Assembly: GCA_963989245.1 (NCBI GenBank)
Contig: OZ022349.1
Location: 6,756,736-6,820,735, forward strand
Length of the DNA stretch: 64,000 bases
Reading direction: 5' to 3'
Source: Nansenia antarctica
Taxonomy: Eukaryota; Chordata; Actinopteri; Argentiniformes; Microstomatidae
Each line of letters opens with the position of its first letter. Position 1 is the first letter of the stretch. The notes beneath the pieces are model-generated. The model was not told where the DNA came from, made no database searches, and worked only from the letters and a program-made list of their open reading frames with translations. This document shows positions 9,949 through 21,262 of this stretch, piece by piece. The position numbers and the translations under genes were made by a program.

Positions 9949-12900
9949 TCACTGTGACCCAGAGCATTTCTCATAAAAGACACTGACAACCATCCCGAAT
10001 CTCTCCCTCAGGTACATCTCCAGCGTATCCAAAGGCATGCGCCTCACATCATATCCCTTAGGTCCTTTTTTAACACTTTCATCAATAGGCACAATCTCTT
10101 CTGTGCTGAGTTGGTCATTGCGTCCGATTGCAGCATATGTGGGAAACGCCTCCAGAAGATGACTGGGTAAACTCTTATTGTAGTTGGGGCAGCAATAGGC
10201 AGACCACAGGTACTCTGGCACCGCCACGCGATGATCCTTGAGCCAACGCTCCTCTTTCTGATAGGGGATAATACCGGTTATGACATACGCCTCTCCGAGA
10301 CAATGGGTCCCCAGAGCCTGGTTGACAGTTTGTTCCAGGGTCTCCCAAGGCCCGTCGTTGGATCCCATCTTCTGAGGGACCGCATTGGTCAACGTAAACG
10401 TGGCGATTCGTTCCAGGTGGTCCTGGTGGTGGAGGCTGGGGTTGAGGTGGCCACGGGTGTAAGTAGAGTTGATGTAGTCTGTCTGGACGGCCTGGCTCTC
10501 CACCACGTTCTGGTCCAGTTTACCCGGTGGGATTGGGAAGAGAGCCATGTTGCCATCTCCTTTAGAATTGGCCAGCTGATGAGGGAAACATGGAGGGACG
10601 ATTCATGAAATGGCTGAAGAAAAAATTGCTAAATGTTCATTTTGACAAAGACCATGTAGGTTGTAATTGTGTTACTACTTCACTAAAGGCTTAATCTTGG
10701 GAGATGTAAATTGTAAACAGAGATTTACTGTATACTTAATATTCTGACTATATTCTTTTTGTAGCTGTTTTGTTGTCCATACAGGAGTTGTCATTGAACT
10801 TAGAAAAAACTAAACTATTGATATTTCGAAATCGAAAAATTAATAGTCAAGTACAAATCATGATAGATAATGTTGAAATTGAAAGAGTTTATGAAAACAC
10901 ATTTTTGGGAGTTGTTATAGACCACAAACTATGTTGGGAAACACACAAACTATTTAAAGACAAAAATATCAAAGTCTATTGCAATACTGCATAAAACAAA
11001 AGACATACTCAATCCAAATTCATTACACATATTGTACCGTTCTCTAATAGTTCCATACATAACTTACTGTGTGGAAGTGTGGGGAAACACATACAAAACA
11101 ATCACACATTTATTTACTACAGAAAAGAGCTATACGAATTATAAACAGAGCTGCCTATCAAGAACCAACTAACAAATTATTCATAAACACCTATGATCTC
11201 AAATTTAAAGAATTGGTGGACTTCAAAATGGCACAAGTAATGTATAAAGTAAAAAATAAGATGCTTCCAGACTGTATCCAGAGACTGTTTCAAGTTAGAC
11301 AGAGTAATTACGAACTCAGGAATAAGTATGTTTATGAAAACAAAGATTAGAACAAATGCAAAACAAAGATGTATAACAGTTAAAGGAGTTAACTTATGGA
11401 ATACTTTTGAAAAGAAAAAAAAAGAAAAAGAAGATGATTAACAAGTATAAAACAGAGGTATAAATATAGTTTTTGTTTGGTATTTTTTAACTTTTTTTTT
11501 TTTTTTTTTTTTATAAATGTTTCGATGTCTTGATTATGCACTCATACGGGGAAAACCACTAATGTAAAGGCGCATTAATATAGTTTTTTGTTAGGTACTT
11601 TTGAGTTTTCTGTTAAGATGCGTAAGTGAAATTTTGTTTATAAAGGTTTCAGTGTTTTGATTATGCACTCGTGACATTTTTTTTGAAAAAAAAACATACA
11701 TGTAACAAGGGTAGGCACAATAAGCCATGGCTTCAGCCTACACCTTTTTGGTTCTGGTGTTACGCATTGTGACTGTGTACATTTTTAATATCTGTATTAT
11801 GAATTGTATAGGGGACCAAAATAAACATTCTCAATCAATCAATCAATCAATGTAAATACACACTTTTTAAAAATTAAATTAAGCTTTTTAAAAAACTTTT
11901 TGTGGAGAAGCCTTATGTTGTCAGATTCTGGGGGTGCAGGAAGTAAAAAGTGGGGACAAAATGTAATAGTCTCCATCTCCCTAAAGCTTTTTGCTCGCTA
12001 TGCCCCTCCTGTTACATCCTTGAGAGCACACAATTAAATGTGTTTTCCATGCAATCATTTCACAGGTGAGCAGTGTGCATTCAATTTCCTTTTCATAAAA
12101 AGTGTTTAAAAAAAAAAAAAAGGCTTTGACCTACTCAACTTCCTATTCGTTGATAGAATCAGAGGCGCTGGTTACAGATGATTCAGCAGATGCATCCACT
12201 GAGCACTGTCAGACATTTATACATGGAGAGACTGACTCAGTCAGACTATAATGTTGCCTCTTCTAAAAAACAAGGCAGTTCATTTAAATCTCAGTTTAGA
12301 CAGTTCAGAAGCTGTGCAAACCACAAAGGTGTCTGTTCTCCTTTTTAAAATGCATTTCCTCTTTTTAATCTACGGCAGAGAACTACATTGGTGCTCGGTA
12401 TGTCACATAATGTGTACAAATTACGGTGGTTTGAATTCAAGATATGCACTATTTTAAAAGTAAGTACTATAACATCTGCTATACTGTATGTGGCATGTGT
12501 ACACTATCACCATAATCCTGATACCCACTCTGTACTCTAATTTATCCTGTACACTCCATGTTGTATGTATGATGTATTACATCAAAGAGACAGACGGGCA
12601 AGGCAAAAATCTGATACAGATAAAGGAAATAAGATTGGACAGAGGCGTGGTTTATAACACGCAGTACTTACAGAAAAAAATGAGAATAGAGTAAAAACAA
12701 CCCATAAAGAGGGCTGCATGTTTACCAAACTCCCAGAGTACCGGTACATTTCAAATAAACCCTCACCTGTGGCTCAAACTTCCAGTGTGGTGAAGGTCTC
12801 TTCCCTGCCGCCGGGGTGAACACGTAGGCAGAGAACCACGGGGACAGGCCTGGGCGGCTGTACAGGGTGGCGAAGCGGTACTGGTTCATATAGCGCTGGC

Positions 12901-13051
12901 AGATGGGGGTCCCGGGCAGGCCCTTGAGAGGCCAGGACTCGTAGAAGAACTCCAGGCATGGGGAGAAGTCCCCAACGTCAGCCTCGGACACGGACCACCA
13001 GCTAGTCAGGGTTAGGAGGACCAAACCTGTCACTCTACGACATGTCATCAT
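9949..13051 (-). CDS. ENDOD1-like DNA/RNA non-specific endonuclease, secreted
   Basis: Two coding exons: 12767-13051 (95 codons, ends CCACAG/GTGAGG) and 9949-10575 (acceptor CATCAG before CTGGCCAATTC), joined in phase 0 to give 303 residues, usual for fish ENDOD1-like proteins. Residues 1-24 form a signal peptide (hydrophobic LVLLTL core). The domain is the DNA/RNA non-specific nuclease fold: N-terminal FSPCLEFFYESWPLKGLPGT, then ESQAVQTDY and YTRGHLNPSLH, which holds the catalytic RGH motif, followed by ATFTLTNAVPQKMGSNDGPW. Members act on nucleic acids in the secretory or extracellular space or at membranes; the substrate here is unknown. In this protein Thr precedes RGH, where nuclease-superfamily members often carry Asp. 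The intron (10576-12766) holds a dead LINE. Fish carry many paralogues, so I give no symbol. Confidence 0.88.
10746..11852 (+). mobile_element. 5'-truncated non-LTR retrotransposon in the ENDOD1-like intron
   Basis: Open fragments read LSLNLEKTKLLIFRNRK, YENTFLGVVIDHKLCWETH, then in another frame LLQKRAIRIINRAAYQEPTN and LVDFKMAQVMYKVKNKMLPD, the C-terminal region of a LINE reverse transcriptase. The reading frame is broken between about 10994 and 11070. The copy ends with an (AATC)n tail at 11832-11851, typical of L2/CR1-type elements, after GGGACCAAAATAAACATTC. It lies antisense to the host gene. Confidence 0.8.
11860..12720. other. Remainder of the ENDOD1-like intron
   Basis: AT-rich sequence with no recognisable element. 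Short open frames at 12251-12694 have no domain and no codon bias. Confidence 0.4.
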
Positions 13052-13400
13052 TCAGAGGGATGTTTATGCAGTGTGGTCAAGTAATGACCAAAGCCAAAAC
13101 AAAGCACTAGACAGGACGCATCTCTACTGTGGATAGCCTTTCAGTGGATCAGCCTGATGTCTTCCACTGTCGCGCAACTCGTGATCTGAAGGGATTGGGT
13201 GAGGGCGGGGGGTGGGGGGCTGCTTGATTCATTGTTGAGTACGCTTCTGCATTCATCTATGCCAGTGAGAGGGTGGTTTGTTTTCAGAGTGACTTCCTCC
13301 TAATGTCACATGCCCTTCTGACTGAGAGAGGAAGCTGGCTGGCTTGCACTTTCCTTTCAGTCCTCACCAAGACTCCAAGCAGTTCTCTGATTCAAGCTGG
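13052..13400. other. 5' flank of the ENDOD1-like gene
   Basis: This stretch should carry the promoter and 5' UTR of the minus-strand gene. No TATA box or other certain element could be assigned. A G-rich run lies at 13204-13222. Confidence 0.35.
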
Positions 13401-13403
13401 GGA

Positions 13404-13785
13404 ATGAATGAATGAATGAATGAATGAATGAATGAATGGTCTTTATTGTCATTAATATAGTACAGGTACCATACAACGAAATTTGGGAGGGGGGGCTCCC
13501 CTGGTGCTAGGAAAAAAAATACTAAAAACAAGAAGGGAAAAGAGCTGGTTTACATACATAAAGGCTATATACACTATCCACTATACTATACTATACTATA
13601 CAAATAAAACACTGTGCTGTACTCTATGCTATGCTATAAATATCCTAACATTTCCTATCTCTGAACCTTATGTCCCCGAGGGTTGTCATATTGCACATAG
13701 TATTATTGCACATTCATTTAAAGTGTCGCAGTTTGCAGGTTTGAAATGTTCACAGTTGTGTTTCAGTATTGCACTTGAATACAGT
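13404..13785 (-). mobile_element. 3' end of an L2-like LINE, same family as 7832-8865
   Basis: Starts with (GAAT)n, about eight copies at 13404-13437, then GGTCTTTATTGTCATTAATA and ACGAAATTTGGGAGGGGGG, matching 7845-7910. Only the 3' UTR is present. Confidence 0.75.
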
Positions 13786-14345
13786 GCCCTGCATAAGTAT
13801 TGGGACAGTGAAGCATATTTTTCTTCTTTTGGCTCTATACTCCAAAAGTTGTATGTGAAATCGAACAATGAGTACTTACATTTACTATGAGTACTATGAG
13901 TAATTCCATTTTATTCAAGGATATTTTTTTAAGGATAAGTTTCACCATTCAGAAATTACGACACTTTATACATAATACCCCTATTTCAGGGAATCAAAAG
14001 TAATGGGACAGATTCCTACAATATCCAAATTAAGCACTTATCTTTAGTATTTGGTTGACAATCCTTAAGCTATAACTGACTGAAGTCTGCCACCCACTGA
14101 CCCCACCAGATGCTGGGTATTTTCTCTGGTGATGCTCTGCCAGACAGTTATCGTTTATTTTGAGGTCTTTTTGCTATTATTCATCATGCAGTCATGTTTT
14201 ACACACCATTGAAAGGGGAGGAATTTGCTGGTACTCAAGCAGACAAGATGTTTCTGTACACTTCAGAATACTGCTTATTAACAATGCTTATTTCTCATCT
14301 TCCTTTCTAGAATCTGTGTTTTGTTGAGGATGCCTTCAAGACAGC
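13786..14345. mobile_element. Tc1/mariner-like relic
   Basis: CAGTGCCCTGCATAAGTATT at 13789 is a terminal inverted repeat motif of fish Tc1-like elements. The interior (CTGCCACCCACTGACCCCAC, ATGCTCTGCCAGACAG) is the reverse complement of 36150-36225 in the relic at 34398-36485, so both belong to one family. No transposase frame survives. Confidence 0.6.
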
Positions 14346-14349
14346 AGTC

Positions 14350-15935
14350 TTTGCCAGGCTACGTTAACAGAAAAACATGTCCTTGTTTTGGGTTATTGAA
14401 GACAAGCCAGGGGGTGGAGTTGGAGAAGAGGTGGAAAGGTTGTTGTGGGAAGTGTAGCTGCCAAATGGTTTTCCTGCTTCGCCCGTCCTCCCCCTCTCTC
14501 TCTTTCACACGCACACATCTGCTGTCCATTTTGAATAACAGTTTTCTCCCTCAGTATAATCTCGTCAGCATTATTACGCAACATAAACATTCAGACTTGG
14601 AGCTTGAATCACAGTCTACAATAGCTGGCATTGAAAGAGGGCTCAAAGAACACTGCTGCTGAACGGAAAGGATTAAAGGTTAGTTATTATTTCCACTACT
14701 TTACAGCTTATTATCCTAAACACAGGACATTTTACATAGACGTTGTACTTTGTACTTTTATTTGTTGACTGCAAGTTAAAACAGTCTACAATACAGTATG
14801 TATATACTGGATGAATTGCTTTTGCAAGACAACCTTTTACAAAGTTGCTACCTCAGTATTAGTTTTTTCATTTGCTGACTTTACTTTACAACTGTAACTT
14901 GCAGCTAACAATGTTTTATGCAATGTTCTTATTGTAAACGAATCACTGTCGAAGTTAAATGTTGAGGTTTACCTTTTCCCACTCTGGACCTTAGTGAACA
15001 GGAAATGTGCTCACATTTATGGGCCACTTGGGAAACTCTTACATTTATTTATTTATTTGCGTAGAGAGAGATGCAATAACATGCCACATTTAGAACAAAT
15101 TGAGAACATTGAGAACATGTTTATAAAATAAACAATATGTATCAGTGGAGGACTATCTGTCAAAGTGCACACCTCTCTCATCCAGGGAGAGCAGAGCTAG
15201 TGAAAACAAGAGCAATGTTACACGGTTATACTGAGAAAAAGAGGGAAGGGAAGTATAAAAAGGGAGTATTTTTGAATTGAATGGATTTATTATTTCAAGG
15301 GGGAAGAGCTACATATTTGGGGGGTTTCCTCATTTACACTAGGGATGCAACCTCAGCAAATATGTTCAAGTCAAGACTAAAAACCCATCGTTTTAACATT
15401 GCCTTTAAATGACTAAATCATTTAATTATGATTATATAATGATTGGACCACTTTGAGCTGCAACGTTTGCAGGAAAAGCGCTATACAAATAAGTTATTAT
15501 TATTATTATTATTAATAGAATATTTTAATTACAAAATAAATAAAACTTAAATATTGTATATAGACCATATTAACCTGTTACATTAGCAACAATCATTTCA
15601 ATCATAACAATAACAAACATTCAAACAATATAGTTTTCAAAAAAGCCTTGGCAACAATGTTTTATGACGACAATAACAAGAGAACTAAAAACGTTCTAAA
15701 TTCTAGAATTTAACAACCATATAGAGATCCGGAAGCACCTTGAGCTGCAACGTTTGCAGGAAAAGCGCTGTACATATAAAAAGTTATTATTATTATTATT
15801 ATTAGGGTGTGGTGCTTGATTTATTGTTTAGTTTGACTATTAACTGAATATTAGGAGGCATGTAAACATAGTCTATGAAACCAGGTTGTTAGGATTAATT
15901 AACTTACAACTGAATGACACTTTAATTTTCTCCAG
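14350..15935. other. 5' flank of the UGT gene with two LINE tails
   Basis: Two copies of a LINE 3' end, GAGCTGCAACGTTTGCAGG..AAGCGCT..(TTA)n, lie at 15440-15513 and 15738-15806. A possible noncoding first exon of the UGT gene could end at 14679 (AAAGGATTAAAG/GTTAGT); this is a guess. An acceptor TTTTCTCCAG ends at 15935, just before the UGT start codon. Confidence 0.4.
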
Positions 15936-15944
15936 AATAGGACC

Positions 15945-17555
15945 ATGCGAGGCCTTCTGGGGGTGGTCTGCTACTTGGTCCTGACTGTGTCTACGGCCCT
16001 TCTCCTCAGTGTCCCTGGGGCTCTGGGCGGCAACATCTTAGTGTTTCCTGTGGAGGGAAGCCACTGGATCAACATGAACGTGCTGATCGAAGGACTTCAC
16101 GCCCGGGGCCACCAGGTCACAGTGGTACGCACCACCACTAGCTGGTACATCAAGGAGGAATCGCCACACTACCGCTCCATCACCGTCACCCTACCCGAGG
16201 CCATAAGCATCGAGGAGCAGGACTTCTTTGTGACCTTCCTGGCAAAGATGCTAGCGATCCAGAAGGAAGGGGCGTCCTTGTTGCGTTTCATGAACTTCTA
16301 CTGGGAGATGCTGACGGCGTTGTCTGGTATGCACCATCAAGCTAGTCAGCTAGTAGTGGAGATGTTTGAGAACAAGTCTCTAATGCAGGGTCTCCGGGAC
16401 ACACAGTATGACGTGGTGCTGCTGGACCCGGGCCTACCCGTAGGGGTCCTAGTGGCCCACGAGCTCCGGCTGCCGACCGTCTTTAACGCCCGGTGGGTCA
16501 CCAGCGGGGAGGGGCATTTTGTGGTGGCCCCCTCCCCGGTGTCTTACGTCCCTACATCCGGGATGGTTGCGTCAGATAAAATGACCTTTGGGCAGAGAGT
16601 CCAGAACATGTTCCACTACTTCCTCAACATGTGTATCGATAGGTTTGTGGTATGCCCTCACTACGATAGGCTGGTGGAAAGGTACTTCGAGCCGGGCACC
16701 AACTTCTACCACCTGCTGCAGGGGACAGACATCTGGCTGATGAGGGTGGACTTTGTGTTTGACTTCCCGAGGCCCACCATGCCCAACATCGTCTACATCG
16801 GCGGCTTCCAGTGTACCCCGTCCAAACCTCTGCCTCCAGAGCTAGAGGACTTTGTCCAGAGCTCCGGCGAGGACGGCGTCATCCTGATGTCCCTGGGGAC
16901 TTTGGTGAAAGGCTTGCCCGTCGAAATCACCTCAGAGATCGCCGCCGCTTTTGCCCAGCTTCCCCAGAAGGTCATATGGAGGCACGCGGGCGAGAGGCCG
17001 AACAACCTGGGCGACAACACCCTGCTAGTGAAGTGGATGCCTCAGAACGACCTCCTGGGTCACCCCCGAATCAAGGCCTTTGTGGCCCACGGTGGCACCA
17101 ACGGGGTCTATGAGGCCATTTACCACAGTGTGCCTGTGATAGGATTACCTCTTCTGTTTGACCAGTTTGAAAACCTCTTAAGACTAGAGGTCAGGGGAGC
17201 TGCCAAGGTGCTAGATGTCACCAAGCTCTCCAGACAGAACTTTTTAGAGGCAATCCAAGAAGTCCTCCTTGATCCCTCCTATAGGACCAGTATGAAGCGG
17301 CTCGCTAGACTGCACCGGGACAAGCCCATGCATCCTTTAGACAGCGCCATCTACTGGACCGAGTTTGTCATGAGGCACAAAGGAGCAGCACATCTGCGCA
17401 CTGAATCCTACAAGATGTCCTGGTACTCCTACCATTCCCTGGATGTCATTGGCTTCCTAGTGACTGTTTTGATTGTGCTGGTTGTCATGACGGCGGGTTC
17501 CATCCGCTTCTTGTGTCTCAGACTATGCAGGAAACGTAAACCCAAGCAGGAGTAG
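15945..17555 (+). CDS. ugt5-like: UDP-glucuronosyltransferase, UGT5 type (single coding exon)
   Basis: Transfers glucuronic acid from UDP-glucuronate to small lipophilic acceptors in the ER lumen. The 536-residue length is normal. Residues 1-28 are a signal peptide; the GT-B N-domain carries the catalytic His (GSHWINM, about residue 40) and the partner Asp in YDVVLLDPG (about 158). The C-domain has the UDP-sugar signature near residue 379, FVAHGGTNGVYEA..GLPLLFDQ, with Ala at a place where many UGTs have Thr or Ser. A membrane anchor of hydrophobic residues lies near 490-512 and the tail ends KPKQE, a KxKxx ER-retrieval signal. The coding region has no intron, the hallmark of the fish UGT5 family. 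The acceptor at 15935 implies a noncoding upstream exon. Exact UGT5 subfamily cannot be told by eye. Confidence 0.92.
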   Translation: MRGLLGVVCYLVLTVSTALLLSVPGALGGNILVFPVEGSHWINMNVLIEGLHARGHQVTVVRTTTSWYIKEESPHYRSITVTLPEAISIEEQDFFVTFLAKMLAIQKEGASLLRFMNFYWEMLTALSGMHHQASQLVVEMFENKSLMQGLRDTQYDVVLLDPGLPVGVLVAHELRLPTVFNARWVTSGEGHFVVAPSPVSYVPTSGMVASDKMTFGQRVQNMFHYFLNMCIDRFVVCPHYDRLVERYFEPGTNFYHLLQGTDIWLMRVDFVFDFPRPTMPNIVYIGGFQCTPSKPLPPELEDFVQSSGEDGVILMSLGTLVKGLPVEITSEIAAAFAQLPQKVIWRHAGERPNNLGDNTLLVKWMPQNDLLGHPRIKAFVAHGGTNGVYEAIYHSVPVIGLPLLFDQFENLLRLEVRGAAKVLDVTKLSRQNFLEAIQEVLLDPSYRTSMKRLARLHRDKPMHPLDSAIYWTEFVMRHKGAAHLRTESYKMSWYSYHSLDVIGFLVTVLIVLVVMTAGSIRFLCLRLCRKRKPKQE

Positions 17556-17644
17556 TGCTTGGCTTATAAGGACAACAGGAAGTGACCTGACTTTTCATCA
17601 TTGGACTGCTAACAAAACTCCTCTTTTTTTTAATTAAAAGTCAC
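17556..17644 (+). other. Start of the UGT 3' UTR
   Basis: Contains a candidate ATTAAA signal at 17633-17638, about 80 bp after the stop. A repeat copy begins right after it. Confidence 0.35.
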
Positions 17645-17945
17645 ATGTGACACGGTCTGGTGAAAAGGTCTACATGTTGCAATTCTCAAGTCGCGCAAAT
17701 GACCAAAAAGCGTCTTTAAAAATTAAAAACAAATCAGTTTTTTCGTTTCTTTTTTCGTTTTTTTTCATATTACAAAAGTGTAAGTGTTGAAGAGCCCACT
17801 CAATATAACAAACAACAGTTTTAAGATCACAACATACTTATTATAATTTGTGAATTGGATTCACTGTATCACGTTCCGTCCTGCTTCAGGCTACTGGGTT
17901 AGTGATACATGGCTTGTAAACAAATTAAGTTTTAGGTTGTGCTCA
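17645..17945 (+). repeat. Dispersed repeat, about 300 bp, inverted copy at 38200-38495
   Basis: ACACGGTCTGGTGAAA near the start, ATATAACAAACAACAGTTTT in the middle and GGCTACTGGGT..GTGATA..ATGGCTTGTAAACAAATTA at the end all recur on the opposite strand at 38200-38495. A shorter third relative is at 2800-2925. No coding capacity or terminal repeats were found, so the element class is unknown. Confidence 0.75.
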
Positions 17946-17949
17946 AAAG

Positions 17950-18780
17950 CAAGGACTGTGTGAGCATGTAATTATGTGTAGTTAAGTGTTTTTAGTATGT
18001 TGATTTCTATCATCGATCATGTTGTGATGTGCTAAATGGTCATGTTCAAATTGTACCAACATTCAAATAAGTATATCTTCTTCAACTATTTTCAATGTAC
18101 ACATGATGACTACAATGTATGACACATGATTTGAAAACGTACAATCTGCACTTTCATAATCTGTAAAAAACTGAAAAATGACCTTGCCCTACTTGGGGAC
18201 TTTTTCACCAGACCCTGTCTCTTATAAAAATAACTCACTTTTTCAGTGCTTGTTTGCTTTATTTGGGTCTCTGATGACCCTACTAACACAGAAACTGTGA
18301 AATAAAGAAATGTAGTCTTTTGTGGGCTGCCGATTCCAAAAAGAAATTGAGAATCTAAATATACGGTCAATGCAAGTAAAAACTGTCTGGGGTGGTGACT
18401 ACTTTGAATACTAATACAAGACAACTAAAGTAAATAGAGTGGAACATCCTTTAAATAACTTAACAGCAGCTGTAACGGTCCTTAAGTTTGTATATTTGGT
18501 ATCACTTCATTACATTAAGTAAACGCTGTCATGTCATGTATTGATGTGTCAAGCATTTACAGAGAGGAAACAACAAATAAAACTAACTACGGTAATTAAG
18601 TTATAACAAATAAGGTAAATAGTCATTTAAAAAACACCACTAGAGGATGCTATTGGTTTAACAGATACGGTGCCTTCTCCCCATCTGTATTCCTGTCAGT
18701 GTGGCCATTGTTACTTAGCAGGTAACCTCAGGTAGCTTGTAACCACCAGGTCCATGTTTGTAATGTTCCCAAAGTAAAGT
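17950..18780. other. Intergenic, no gene seen
   Basis: AT-rich; a fragment at 18185-18240 (TTTTTCACCAGACCCTGTCT) is reminiscent of the repeat at 17645. Nothing else recognised. Confidence 0.35.
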
Positions 18781-18782
18781 AA

Positions 18783-19060
18783 GTAAGTAAGTAGTCTTGA
18801 GAACCAATGATTCTCGAGCCTAATGGCCCATATCTCCTGTTTCCGTCGCGTGAGGCAACTTGATGTAGAGGTATTCCCCCTGGACATGACGCTGGTATGT
18901 CGCAGGGTCTTACCCCCAATCCAACCCTTAATGTTGAGTGCCAGGCAGGGAGGCATCGGGTACCATTTTTTATAGTTTTCGGTGTGACTCGGCCAGGGAT
19001 TGAACTCATGACCTCCCAATGTTAGGGCGGACACTGTAACCGCAAGGCCACTGAGCTGGT
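18783..19060 (-). mobile_element. tRNA-headed SINE (minus strand)
   Basis: Read on the minus strand it starts AGCTCAGTGGCCTTGCGG (box A) and GAGTTCAATCCCTGGCCG (box B) and runs to a body with CTGCGACATACCAGCGTC, ending near (TTACT)n at 18778. The body is shared with 6500-6660. Confidence 0.8.
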
Positions 19061-19061
19061 T

Positions 19062-19269
19062 CTCATTCACTGGTTTTCTCAATTTTAGATGAATACTGAC
19101 TGAATAAGACATCAGAACTATGAAAGAACACATAGACCTGTGGAATTATGTAGTAAACAAAAAAGTTCTAAACAAACCAGAATATATTTAAGATTTTAGA
19201 TTCTTCAAAGTAGCCACCTTTAGCTTTGATGACAGCTTTGCACACTCTTGGCATTCTCTCAATCAGCTT

Positions 19270-19321
<52 letters not shown>

Positions 19322-19366
19322 AGTGTGTGTTACGTGGACTGTAGGTTGTGTTACGTGGATTGTAGG

Positions 19367-19398
<32 letters not shown>

Positions 19399-19660
19399 AA
19401 AAGGAAACTGTGATCACCGGCCAGCATTCTGTACTAGAATACGTGGGAGAAAACCACTAAAAAGCAAAGGCTATTTTGAAGAATCTAAAATATAAAACAT
19501 ATTCTGGTTTGTTTAACACTTTTTTGTTTACAACATAATTCCACGTGTTCTTTCATAATTGTTATGTCTTCAGTATTAATCTACAATGTAGAAAATAATA
19601 TATAAATATAGAAAAACTATTGAAAGAGAAGGTGTGTGCAAACTTTTGACTGGTACTGTA
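19062..19660. mobile_element. Non-autonomous Tc1-like element with long inverted arms around a (GT)n core
   Basis: The right end reads AACTTTTGACTGGTACTGTA, the classic outer end of fish Tc1 elements. The left arm (AACAAACCAGAATATATTTA, GATTCTTCAAAGTAGCC) is the reverse complement of the right arm (19470-19520) over about 200 bp, but lacks the outermost part, so it is truncated where the SINE abuts. The centre has (GT)n at 19270-19318 and 19367-19397. No transposase. Confidence 0.75.
19270..19397. repeat. (GT)n microsatellite, interrupted
   Basis: Two GT tracts (19270-19318 and 19367-19397) separated by two short TTACGTGGA-TTGTAGGTTG units. Confidence 0.95.
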
Positions 19661-19878
19661 TGTTAGTTTATTAGGTCTGTAAAGTATTTTTGGAGGATAT
19701 AGTGCTGATTTTCGATTGCCCTAGACTAAAAAAGCATCAGTTAATTTACATCTCCAATGAATGTGCTTAGTGAAGGAATAGGCTTAATCTACATTAGTTG
19801 GTTTTCTGGACCCAGATTAAGCCTATTCCTGGTTATTAGTCAAGTACATTCAGATAATGTGATTCATTGCAGCAATAC

Positions 19879-20124
19879 GTGACGTTAGAATTATAAGGTT
19901 CTATCTCCATTTTTGTCAAAATTGAGTTTTTTACATAATCCGATCCATTAGGTGTTTATTAATGCCTGTGTGGTGTTATTTTAAAAATGTTTAAATTTTT
20001 TAGTTAGTAATTAATAAAATACAAAGGTTCCATCTCACAAAACATAATGGAATGTAAAAACTTTGAAGCTCAATATCTCTGAACTGCCCTAAACGGAGAT
20101 AGAACCTTATAATTCTAAGCTCAC
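19879..20124. mobile_element. MITE of 246 bp with 30-bp inverted ends (family A)
   Basis: The left end GTGACGTTAGAATTATAAGG and its continuation TTCTATCTCC are mirrored by GGAGATAGAACC..TATAATTCTAAGCTCAC at the right, with two differences in 30 bp. The interior contains GATCCATTAGGTGTTTATTA. A second copy lies at 57623-58124. No target duplication was obvious. Its superfamily is not known to me. Confidence 0.8.
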
Positions 20125-20129
20125 AAATA

Positions 20130-21100
20130 GTTTATAAAAAAGTTCTTTCAGCATGTGTAGAGAGGTCTGCCAATTTATAATGCAAAACAGGAAAACCACA
20201 ATCAAGTCACAGTTTACCACGGGTTTCCTTTTCTTTCCTTTTTTCTGTCTCTGTTGTCTTTACTGTCTTGGATACTGTAGTAGCACTACATTCCCCCTGA
20301 TGCTTTGTATAACGTATTCGGTTGTTTTGCTTTAATCGTATTTAAGATGAGGCATCACATGGTGTCTCCATGGCAGTTGTGTCAGAGGTAAAGGAGTGTC
20401 CATGAGGCTCCTTACAGTATCTCATACGCCCGACCTGCCCCGTCTATCAAAACTCCTGGACTAACCCTTAAATCCTTGGGCTACTTTCAAATATATAAAA
20501 AATCCTAACTTTTAATTTTGGAAGCAGTTATCCCATGCCTACACGTTCCTAATGTGATCTGAACAACATCAACAATCGTTGACGTGTTCCTTTAAGTCTT
20601 TTTGAATATAATGTTAGGCATCTTCATAATTGGCATAGTAGAATAGGCTACAATAATGAGACCAGTTATGTTCTTTACTGATAAAATATAAAAAATGGGG
20701 GAAATACCATTCAATCAAATGTTTTTATAGCCCTGTATACCGTTTTGTCACAATAAGAACAACATTGGTTATCTTTGCATGTAAATTCATTTGAAAATCC
20801 AACATTTCTTATCATCCCTATACCCAGTCCCAAGATGTTGAAACATTTCATTCAACAAAGCAGTGATGATTAATTGAATTGTAGGACTTGTCTTAATCCT
20901 TGTTATCCTTGAAAATGACATTTTGTGTCTTAACAATATACAAATGGATACTCAATATACATAACAATATATATTAGGATATATGAAGAAAAAAAAACAC
21001 TTGACTAGAATAGGCAGCATCGACTTCAGCACAACACAGCCACACTCACAACAACAACAATAATGCTGGGGACACATGGGAAGGGGAAGGGGAGAGGGTT
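20130..21100. other. Intergenic, 3' side of the RAMP gene, nothing recognised
   Basis: AT-rich, including likely 3' UTR of the minus-strand RAMP gene near its right end. No exon, RNA gene or repeat structure was supported. Confidence 0.35.
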
Positions 21101-21104
21101 AACT

Positions 21105-21245
21105 GGTGAAGGCGAGCTTGAAGAGATGGGTTTTGAGGGCCTGTTTAAATGTTGGCAGGGTGTTGGCCTGTCTGATGTGGTTGGGGAGGGCGTTCCAGAG
21201 GGACGGGGCTGCGGCTGAAAAGGCCCCATCACCCCAGGTCCGCAA
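21105..21245. repeat. Dispersed repeat related to 2485-2715
   Basis: GAGATGGGTTTTGAGGGCCT and GGGCGTTCCAGAGGGACGGG follow the same order as the copy at 2490-2600. It lies immediately after the stop codon of the RAMP gene and may be in its 3' UTR. Class unknown. Confidence 0.5.
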
Positions 21246-21262
21246 CACTCAACATTCCCAAC

